Source: Paulinella micropora (Eukaryota > Cercozoa > Imbricatea > Euglyphida > Paulinellidae). Taken from it: DNA of 64,000 nucleotides. Shown here piece by piece: positions 56,927-64,000 of the stretch. The stretch lies in the NCBI GenBank assembly GCA_019918135.1, contig WBZZ01002444.1, positions 42,501 through 106,500 of the forward strand, in the 5' to 3' direction. The notes under the pieces were generated by a model that worked only from the letters and a program-made list of their open reading frames with translations, did no database searches and had not been told where the DNA came from. Position numbers and translations under genes: made by a program. Within the stretch, counting starts at the first letter, position 1; every line of letters starts with the position of its first letter.

Positions 56927-57925
56927 ATGTTTGCGACGTCACTGATCACAGGCAACAGCTGGTTGCTGTTGCTGACGTTAAGCCTGCAGTTAGCCTATGC
57001 CGGCTGCCCGGCGGGTTTGTGTCCTCCAGGCACGGGCGGCATGTGCCTGACCGCTGGCCGTACGCTGGAAAACTGCCAGCGCGAGCTGTGCGGCTGCCTG
57101 GCGGAATGTGCAGGCTCGTTCTCGTATGCGGGGCGCACCGAGGAGGAGGGGTTGGGCGCTTTTGTAGCACTGGAGTTTGGCGACGGACAGGGCGCGGAGA
57201 CCCGGGTGCAGGTTTCGGCGGGTTGCGATGTGCATTTGCTGTTCTTTGTGGGGACCAAGCTGACCAACCTAACACAGGAAATGATTCTGGTCCAGAAAGA
57301 ACTGAATTTTACGTTGGATCTGGAAGCGCGGGTAGGCATGTGCTCGGATGGCATTCTGGAGAATCTAGCCGACAATGTCACGGAGGCCCTCGACAACCCT
57401 TACAGCCGTTCGGCGTTGAAGCACCCGCACATAAGCGAGTATATGTTTGACGACTATGGGCCTCCCAGCGACGTGATACTGCGCCATCGTTGGGCCCGGC
57501 CCTGCAGCGGAACCGCTACGCCAGGAAAAGCGTACCTGCTGATCATGTTCAATACCTTTAGAAATTACACCGGCCCCGGAAACTGTCTGCGCATCGACAT
57601 CCCCAGCCCTTTTGCGGGGTGTGCGGCGCCCGTCCAGAATTTCAGCGAGCCGCTCTGGGGGAGGGGCTACGAGGTTTACACGGGCTGCAATCGTGATTGG
57701 ACAGGGCCCCTGAAAGATGACAGCTCAAGTTCGAGCGACAGCTCTAGCTCTAGCTCAAGCTCGGGCTCAGGCGAGGAACCCGCCCCGGGCTGCCCGCCCG
57801 GCTTGTGCCCCAGCGGGACTGTGGCTGCCGTGCTCACGCAGCGGGCTCGTTCGCCTTCTCAGGCAGCGACAACCGCTCCTTTGGCGTCGTGGCGGATTTC
57901 TTCTCGGCATTGTGGAAACGGCGCT
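56927..57925 (+). pseudogene. Secreted Cys-rich viral protein with a partial second repeat, 3' end lost
   Basis: ATG 56927 starts a signal peptide (TGNSWLLLLTLSLQLAYA), then GCPAGLCPPGTGGMCLTAGR, CGCLAECAGSFSYAGRTEEE and a beta-rich domain with sequons (NLTQ, NFTL, NVTE, NYTG, NFSE), ending in YEVYTGCNRDWTGPLKDD. A Ser repeat (57,720-57,775) follows and then GCPPGLCPSGT, a repeat of the N-terminal motif. After a frame change near 57,825 it reads CGCRAHAAGSFAFSGSDNRS-FGVVADFF, a clear echo of CGCLAECAGSFSYAG. So the gene had at least two tandem domains; the second stops at about 57,925, where unrelated sequence starts. Confidence 0.55.
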
Positions 57926-58305
57926 GGTAATGGGAAAGCAACCCGCTAACATTCTTTGCTTTGCGGAGCCATTTAGGTATTCGATGCTTTTCGCAGCGCT
58001 CCTGTAGCGTTTTGAAGAATGCCTTGATGCTTTCCTTGTCAGACAACGGAGGCTTTTCACATTGCTCGCACGCAATGGCCTTGTACAAAAGTTTCGTGTA
58101 CTGCTCGGCCGCAGCGGTCATTGCCCCCGGTTGTGGGTTGGAGTAGTCGTGTAGCGCCTCCAACCCCTTCTCGCCTTCTACTTCAAATTCGAAGAAATCT
58201 TTTGCATGAACCCAGGATTTATCTTTGGGTTCTTCGGTTTTTACATAATGAGCCAACACGTCCAAAAAATATAGGTATCCTCTTTCTGGGGGAAACCGCA
58301 GATTT
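57926..58305 (-). pseudogene. Fragment of an unknown protein-coding gene, joined to repeat B
   Basis: Minus-strand open frame (full extent 58451-57834) whose middle part reads NLRFPPERGYLYFLDVLAHY, SWVHAKDFFEFEVEGEKGLE, LLYKAIACEQCEKPPLSDKE, FFKTLQERCEKHRIPKWLRK and NVSGLLSHYQRR. It looks like genuine protein, helical, of unknown family. Its first 48 codons come from repeat family B (58305-58451) and its last 30 overlap the Cys-rich gene on the other strand, so it is a fragment captured between the two. Confidence 0.45.
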
Positions 58306-58514
58306 GCTTGCACATTCGGTGACGTCTTGCAAGAGGTTGCTGGGACTGCGGAATAACCTCGGCTTAGTGCAGTCTTGCCCTCAGGAGCTCCATCGGTGGC
58401 CCCGATCATCAGGCGAGAGACTGACACGGGGGGGTGGAGGACCTCGAACAAGGGTATTGGAGGCTTATGTCCGTTGAGGATATGCCATTAGCTGCATCAG
58501 TACGCCTCAGATAT

Positions 58515-58520
<6 letters not shown>
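58305..58520 (-). repeat. Repeat family B, inverted short copy
   Basis: Reverse complement of the first about 215 bp of the family B repeats at 11.8-14.5 kb, running into (ATT)n at 58,518. It marks a host-type repeat inside the GC-rich viral segment, showing that this DNA sits in the same genome as the left half of the window. Confidence 0.85.
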
Positions 58521-58585
<65 letters not shown>

Positions 58586-58622
58586 GATTATACCCCTGTC
58601 ATACCCCTCCCATACCCCTCAG

Positions 58623-58716
<94 letters not shown>

Positions 58717-58797
58717 CATTATTATTATTAAGATATAGGTATCATACCCCTCTCATACCCCTTTCAGTACTATTGTTATTACTATTATTATTATCAC

Positions 58798-58878
<81 letters not shown>
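58518..58878. repeat. ATT microsatellite with tcataccc spacers
   Basis: (ATT)n arrays separated by two short related spacers (gatta-tacccctgtcatacccctcccatacccct at 58,585 and atcatacccctctcatacccc at 58,740). Confidence 0.9.
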
Positions 58879-58879
<1 letters not shown>

Positions 58880-59020
58880 GCTAGGGTCGGGCCTGCTCCG
58901 CAGGGTCCGCCCAGCTGGAGCAGGGGTCGGGTCTGCCCCAGCAGGGGTTTGAGGGCAGGGTGAGGGTTTGAGAGGTGAGGGGGGCCAACACCCCTCGTGT
59001 TGTTAGGTACACCTACCCTC
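58880..59020 (-). repeat. Inverted copy of the 165/184 bp repeat, left flank
   Basis: Reads on the minus strand as a diverged copy of the unit that follows in direct orientation (gtacctaacaacac...ctcacctctcaaa...ccagctggg). Confidence 0.65.
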
Positions 59021-59195
59021 CTCTTTTTTACCCTTTTTGTTATATAAATAGTTATTTAAAAAAACCATCTCAAGAAGATAGGAAAAGAAAGAAGCAGAAC
59101 AAAAAGAGAAGAGAGAGAAAGAGAGAGGGAGAGAGAGGGACGGTATATTTTACGGAGTCGGAAAAGATGGAAGCGGCCAACTTCTGTTTTGAGCT
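59021..59195. other. Short unique region with a TATA-like stretch
   Basis: Contains gttatataaatagttattt (59,039) and an (AG)n purine tract before the tandem array. No ORF of note. Confidence 0.3.
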
Positions 59196-60145
59196 GGCCA
59201 GACCCCAGCTGGAGCTGCGCCAAACCCTGCAGGAGCGCAGGTTGCCTGAGAGGGTGTTTTTGCGTACATGTCAACGGCTAGTTTCAAAAAGGGCTTTCCA
59301 AGCATGTACCTAACGACACAGGGTGGTTGGGCGCCGCTCACCTCTCAAAACCCCCCGTCGCGACCAAACCCCAGCTGGAGCGGGCCCGACCCCTGCTGGA
59401 GCGCAGGTTGCCTGAGAGGGTGTTTTTGCGTACATGTCAGCGGCTAGTTTCAAAAAGGGTTTTCCAAGCATGTACCCAACGACACAGGGTGGTTGGGCGC
59501 CGCTCACCTCTCAAACCCCCCGTCGCGACCAAACCCCAGCTGGAGCGGGCCCGACCCTAGCTGGAGCTGGGCCGACCCCTGAGCGCAAGTTGCCTGAGAG
59601 GGTGTTTTTTGCGTACATGTCAACGGCTAGTTTCAAAAAGGGTTTTCCAAGCATGTACCTAACGACACAGGGTGGTTGCGCGCCGCTCACCTCTCAAACC
59701 CCCCGTCGCGACCAAACCACAGCTGGAGCGGGCCCGACCCCTGCTGGAGCGCAGGTTGCCTGTGAGGGTGTTTTTGCGTACATGTCAACGGCTAGTTTCA
59801 AAAAGGGTTTTCCAAGCATGTACCTAACGACACAGGGTTGGGCGCCGCTCACCTCTCAAACCCCCCCGTCGCGACCAAACCCCAGCTGGAGCGGGCCCGA
59901 CCCTAGCTGGAGCTGGGCCGACCCCTGCCGGAGCCCAGGTTGCCTGAGAGGGTGTTTTTGCGTACATGTCAACGGCTAGTTTCAAAAAGGGTTTCCAAGC
60001 ATGTACCTAACGACACAGGGTGGTTGGGCGCCGCTCACCTCTCAAAACCCCCCCGTTGCGCCCAAAACACCGGGGGCGGAGCTGGCTCCGACCCCCGCTG
60101 GAGCGGGCCCGACCCCTGCTGGAGCGCAAGTTGCCTGAGAAGCTG
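59196..60145 (+). repeat. Tandem repeat with alternating 165 and 184 bp spacing
   Basis: The anchor cgtacatgtca(a/g)cggctagt starts at 59,263, 59,429, 59,612, 59,777 and 59,961, giving spacings of 166, 183, 165 and 184. The longer units carry an extra cctagctggagctgggccga. A partial unit follows to about 60,145. This is a two-unit higher-order repeat of about 349 bp. Short ORFs in the units are conserved but rich in Pro/Arg and look non-coding. Confidence 0.9.
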
Positions 60146-60415
60146 GTTTCGACCTCCAGCTTTTTCCCCTCTGTGACCCTTTGAAAAAAACCACCCGTGC
60201 TCCACCTTTGGGCAGAGCTGGACTCACCCCCCGAGGGGGGGGGGGGGGGGACACGAGGGGGGGGAGTGGGGAGGGTGTGGTGAGCCAGGCCCTGCTCTGC
60301 CTTAGCAAGTTTCTGTTCTCTTGCCTCTCTCCCACATCCCGACTACCCCGCCCCAGCAGGGGTCGGCTCCAGCCGCGGTTGCTGAGGGGTGATGGTAGCT
60401 TGCCGAGAGGTGAGG
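60146..60415. other. Spacer with G-run and repeat-related sequence
   Basis: G13 run at 60,237 and degenerate, inverted pieces of the same repeat (ccccagcaggggtcggctcc at 60,352). No gene. Confidence 0.5.
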
Positions 60416-60535
60416 GGACCGAGAATATTTTTCTGTCGGTAAGTACATTTTTTCCAGACAATTTGGGAACTAGCCGTTGACATGAAATCGAAATGACCCT
60501 CTCAGGCACCCTGCGCTCCAGCGGGGGTGGGGGCT
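60416..60535 (-). repeat. Inverted copy of the 165/184 bp repeat, right flank
   Basis: The minus strand reads gctggagcgcagggtgcctgagagggtca...catgtcaacggctagtt, a diverged copy in opposite orientation to the array. Confidence 0.7.
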
Positions 60536-60845
60536 GCATCAGTGCCTCTCGGAGTCCTTCCTTTTTATTTTGTGTTGTTTTTCTTTTTTCTTCTTGGGAT
60601 GCTTTTCTTTAATAACTAGTTATAAAATGAAGAAGCGAGCCAGATGAGCAACGTTGCGAGAAAAGACTGATTGCTGCTCACAAGCGCAGTGTGTCCGCAG
60701 ATGTCAAAGTATTTTCTTCTTTGGCTCGTCCATGACTCCTTTCTTACAAAGAGCAGAAACACTGAGTCTTGCATTAGAGGGAATCTCGGCACAGGTCCTA
60801 CAGAAAACCCAATACACTTTTTTCTGGGCTGCCTGCCCCTAATAT
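60536..60845. other. AT-richer region with no firm gene
   Basis: A minus-strand frame of 89 codons (60885-60616) overlaps the end of the kinase-like gene and shows no domain. No other candidate. Confidence 0.35.
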
Positions 60846-62016
60846 TTACCAGCCTGTAGGCCCCCCGGCAAATTGTACCTGACATTTTTCAGAGCCATGA
60901 GAAAACAAGAGCGCGACAGGGCCAGGGGCGCGCAAAAGCTCGGTCACGACAACCAAAGCTACAGCTTCCTTTAGCAGATCAAGCCTGCCCTGCTGGGGGC
61001 CTAGACCAGCTGCCTTTTCCTGGAGCTTAGCTTGTAGTAATTGCACACCGCTTTTGAACGCCTCCTTCCATTCGCTTGAGGAATCAGGGCCTGCCATTTG
61101 GTTGGCAAGCAAAGTGACAAATAGACCAAGGCTCAGTTGGGTCTGCAGTGGCGGGTCCTTTCCTTGGTTCAGGCTGCTTAGCAATCGCAATGAGCGAAGG
61201 CTCAGCTCGCTGGCAGATGCGTTAACACCCCCCTCGTACAAGCCCCCATCGCCCAAGAAAACGTGCAGTGCCCCCGCCTTTAACCCGATCGAGCCGCGGC
61301 GCGTGTAAACAAGAAGGTTAGACGGCTTTAGATCAATCAACACCGCATCGCCACGCCGTGATTGGTTTTGTGTTAACTTTTCCCCAAAAAGTGTGGTGTA
61401 GCGCTCTATTGTGTCGTAAGCCGTTTTCCAGGCCTCGGTACGCTCTCGTGAGTTATGCTCCAAGAAGGTCTCTAGGTCCCCACCGCTTGCGTACGCAGCC
61501 TCGTCGCAAAACAAGTAAAGCGAATGCCCAACCGTTTTATGCAAGGCCAGTTCCGACTTCTTCGCTTTTTCGATAATGTCGTTCATTTCAGCTGTAAGCT
61601 TTACTACACACCCCCCTTTCATTGTCGAACTACCATTTATGATGGATTTAACTGAATGTTCAAACTGTGGTATAAATTTTGTTACTTCATCAGCCGATAA
61701 ATTTTCGTATTCGGTCTTTTCACAAGCGCTGATTCCGCGTGTGTGCATGGCTTTGTTCCACTCCACTCGTGCCTTGGCGCGGTTGTCGCTGTCGTACAAA
61801 AAGAAGCCGAAGCGATACACTCTTGTTTGGTTGGCCCCCTCACCACAAAAGACAATATTGTATCTGCCCTGTGCTAACCAGCCTGGCTTCGTGCCATCAT
61901 TTTGAAAATTACACTTGCTAGGATCACGACATGATTGTGTATGGCCCGAAGCTCGTTCACGAAAGATACGCTGCAATTTCTCCTAACAAGGTTGTGAGGT
62001 TCAAAGGGCCGGGCAT
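60846..62016 (-). CDS. Divergent protein kinase-like viral protein, probable frameshift near the start
   Basis: The main frame (61976-60846) has no ATG at its start. An ATG at 62016 in another frame gives MPGPLNLTTLLGEIAAYLS, and a single shift near 61,955 would join the two. In the main frame GRYNIVFCGEGANQTRVYRF resembles a glycine-rich loop, VVKL or ARVEW may supply the Lys, VLIDLKPSNLLVY fits the catalytic loop (D-x-K-P-x-N) and FLGDGGLY stands in for DFG. C-terminal helices follow (ELSLRSLRLLSSLNQGKDPP, SLGLFVTLLANQMAG). The HRD Asp and the DG of DFG are kept, so activity is possible. Probably phosphorylates viral or host proteins; the family is uncertain. Confidence 0.6.
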
Positions 62017-62253
62017 CAGTCTAGGCATGATTCTGTTTTCCTTTTCATTGATAAGATTAAAATTCTTTGAAGCTATTGGCGCATAACCCCCCCCCCTCTA
62101 CACTTTTCCGAGCCCTGAAGGGGGGGGGGGGGAGGGAGGTCTCCAAGATTGGGGGGAGGGAGGGAGGGGGGAGGGGGGAAGGGCAGGGAAAATGTTCTAA
62201 TGAAATCTCTTGTAGTATAAACATAAACAGATAGAGAGAACTTTGGGCTAGCT
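62017..62253. other. Divergent intergenic region with G tract
   Basis: Lies between the kinase-like gene (minus) and 62254 (plus). Contains a C9 run, gagccctgaagggggggggg and GGA repeats, then an AT-rich stretch (tgtagtataaacataaacag) before the ATG. By position a shared promoter region. Confidence 0.5.
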
Positions 62254-62622
62254 ATGCTGCAAGCGCTCGCCCAACAAGAATACTTTGGATTCTTGCTCAG
62301 TGAATCGACGGAAAGGACCTTTACTCAAGTACGGTTCGCCGGAGACCGCGAGTTTTATATCTCCCGGGAAAAGAAGGACTTTTTTCGTGTAGTCTTTTAC
62401 GCTTGCGTGCCCCTGCGAGACGAAAGCAACATAGATTTGTCCTTTCTGGACAACAGCAAAGACGAGGAGGAAACAAAGCTGTGGGGACCTCTGTTTACCA
62501 GTGTGTATTATATCCTTGACGCTGCTAGCTCAACAAGAGGCAACTCGGTCTCAGCCATGGCAGCAGCAGCGGAGGAAACTTTGGGGGCGCACCCAAAACA
62601 AATTCTTAAATTGGCTGTATAA
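62254..62622 (+). CDS. Unknown viral protein, paralogue of the C-terminal part of the next gene
   Basis: 122 codons from ATG, intact. The core EFYISREKKDFFRVVFYACV-PL aligns with DYLVYRAPSSFHVFFYARVPL in the following gene, and the downstream LFTSVYYILDAA aligns with FAESCYFVRES. Unknown function. It could be a short tandem paralogue or a remnant left by duplication. Confidence 0.55.
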   Translation: MLQALAQQEYFGFLLSESTERTFTQVRFAGDREFYISREKKDFFRVVFYACVPLRDESNIDLSFLDNSKDEEETKLWGPLFTSVYYILDAASSTRGNSVSAMAAAAEETLGAHPKQILKLAV

Positions 62623-62658
62623 GGAAAGGCCAGCCTGTCCCAGTGGTTATGTGGGGTT

Positions 62659-64000
62659 ATGGATTTGAAAAGAATGCTCAGTGCACATGTACAATATGCG
62701 GGGCGAGCCCCAACTGGAAATTGAGGGGCTATGCGCACACTAGTGTCAAAATGGCAAGTTTCAGAGCAATATAAGCAGGCATCGTGGATGAATTCAAATA
62801 TGCACGCGCTTTTCGAAAGCACGTGCGTGCGGGCGAATGGCTTGTACTATATTTTGTGCCCTACAATTACGCCAGACAGGGTCTATTTTGCGAATTGCAA
62901 GGGGAAGATGGAGTTGCATCCGGTTGTTGTCATTCACAATTATAAGCCCTTGATGCTTGCAGCTGAGCCACCAAATCCCTCTGTCATATACCCCGCGCTG
63001 GACCTGATTGGCGTGATGCCGGATAAAAATACTAGCGCTGGCCAAGTTATTTGCGATTGGGAATCAAAGCAGGACGGTAGTTCTAACAAAATCCAAGCAT
63101 GCAGGATGTTGGTTGTAGGCGCCATGGCATTGTTTCTCATTGCAAAGATCCAGGATCAGGTCCAGGGTGTCGTGCTCGGCCGGAACTTGGTATCATCCAC
63201 AGGATATTTCAGAGCCAGGATCGATCTCTTTCTGAAGGCCGTACAGCTCTTGTTGGCCCTGGATAACGAGCTGCAACTAGTACGCATTGCAGGGGGCAAG
63301 AGGGGGGGCAACAAGAGCGTGGTACTATTCCGTGAGACTGCGGATTGCTCAGACGAGATCAAGTTTGAGAATAAACTACTAAACACCGTGAGGAATATGT
63401 TTCAGAACAAAGAAGACACGGGCATGCCGCCCCCTCTCCGCGATCTACGCGTTGAGCGTCCGCCGACTGTGCGCAGGCCGGTGTCGATCGCAACGGGAAA
63501 CGATTCGACTGCTTACCAGACGTGGCAAGGATCGGACAATGCGCACGAGCGTTCTCTTATTTTTATGGCCGATCGCCAGGTTGAACACTGGCTGCAACAC
63601 AGTGATGCTAGTCTGTACCAGGAGTGTAAAGCCGAAGACTACCTCGTTTATCGCGCGCCATCTTCTTTCCACGTTTTCTTTTACGCCCGAGTACCACTTG
63701 GGGATGCTCTGCGCTTGCTGGGCACGAGTACGAGCAGCTATCGAGGTTTTGCAGAAAGCTGTTATTTTGTGCGCGAGAGCCTGGTCACCGACGAACAGCG
63801 GCAGTATTGTCAACGACGTGTCTGGGCAGTATTGTCAACGACGTGTCTGGGCAGGGACGGGGCTCGCAGAACTGCTGACAAAAGAGAGGCCCAAACTTCC
63901 CGCGGGATATGAAGGCGTGTGGATCTACAGGATTTGCAGAGCGATTATAAACCCGCCGCCAACCATACTTACCTTGCGCGAAGCTGTAGCAGGAGTAGAT
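62659..64000 (+). pseudogene. Unknown viral protein, broken by a 25-bp tandem duplication; runs off the window
   Basis: Main frame 62731-63912, with a possible earlier start at ATG 62659 blocked by a TGA at 62,722. Recognisable stretches include NSNMHALFESTCVRANGLYY, PVVVIHNYKPLMLAAEPPNP, CRMLVVGAMALFLIAKIQDQ and the paralogous HVFFYARVPL segment. At 63,801-63,850 the 25-mer gcagtattgtcaacgacgtg-tctgg occurs twice in a row, which shifts the frame. Beyond it the other frame continues GTGLAELLTKERPKLPAGYE and WIYRICRAIINPPPTILTL to the end of the window. No family recognised. Confidence 0.55.

Noticed and set aside
59056..60176. Chain of Pro/Arg-rich ORFs in the 165/184 bp array
   Set aside because: Frames change with unit length and indels; no sign of selection for protein.

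Overview
The window is nuclear DNA of a unicellular eukaryote (an alga or other protist; I cannot name the species). It mixes spliced host genes, dense microsatellites, decayed transposons and pieces of at least two unrelated large-virus lineages. Evidence for a nuclear genome is the GT-AG introns with good consensus, a piggyBac transposase, tRNA-derived SINE-like repeats, and hundreds of bases of AAT, GATA, CATA and CTT repeats. Many virus-derived genes carry stops or frameshifts, so I read the viral parts as endogenous copies. Frameshifts sitting in G/C homopolymers could instead be assembly errors.

Layout. 0-2.4 kb: AT-rich remnant of a Polinton-like virus (PLV) or Polinton, with the N-terminal and exonuclease parts of a protein-primed DNA polymerase B on the minus strand and a coiled-coil gene. 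2.8-5.3 kb: a tandem repeat, CATA repeats and a decayed retroelement protease fragment. 5.4-6.2 kb: AAT arrays around a tRNA-derived SINE. 6.2-9.05 kb: a degenerate piggyBac element. 9-18.5 kb: satellite and microsatellite DNA, seven SINE copies in total with the one at 5.6 kb, a second repeat family, a 1.2 kb tandem duplication and a pyrimidine tract over 1 kb long. 18.5-20.9 kb: no gene seen.

20.9-30.7 kb: one large spliced minus-strand host gene for a secreted or membrane-anchored receptor-like protein. It is built from repeated PhnD-like substrate-binding domains and cysteine-rich GCC2/GCC3 (ephrin-receptor-like) modules. The middle repeat carries two in-frame stops.

31.5-38.3 kb: the AT-rich morphogenesis module of a PLV or adintovirus-like element, all on the plus strand. 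It holds a fibre-like protein with a peptidase S74 chaperone domain, a two-TM protein, a packaging ATPase, small basic proteins, an adenain-like protease, a minor capsid (penton) protein and a double-jelly-roll major capsid protein. The last is cut off near 38.27 kb.

38.29-58 kb and 60.8-64 kb: GC-rich DNA of a second, larger virus, of nucleocytoplasmic or mirusvirus type judged by its own transcription genes. It encodes a large RNA polymerase subunit (RPB1-like, truncated), the C-terminus of the second subunit (RPB2-like), an ERCC4-family nuclease, a C2H2 zinc-finger/endonuclease-like protein, a mucin-like two-TM surface protein, a secreted Cys-rich protein, a divergent protein kinase and several unknowns. 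Genes are separated by long polypurine/polypyrimidine tracts. At 57.9-60.5 kb this block is interrupted by a repeat-borne coding fragment, ATT arrays and a tandem repeat of alternating 165/184 bp period flanked by inverted copies.

How the parts relate: the PLV genes are a near-complete virion-building set (ATPase, protease, minor and major capsid, fibre) without a usable polymerase. The GC-rich segment keeps transcription, repair and surface genes; I saw no capsid gene in it. The abrupt composition change at about 38.28 kb, which truncates the PLV capsid gene, is the most striking structural feature.
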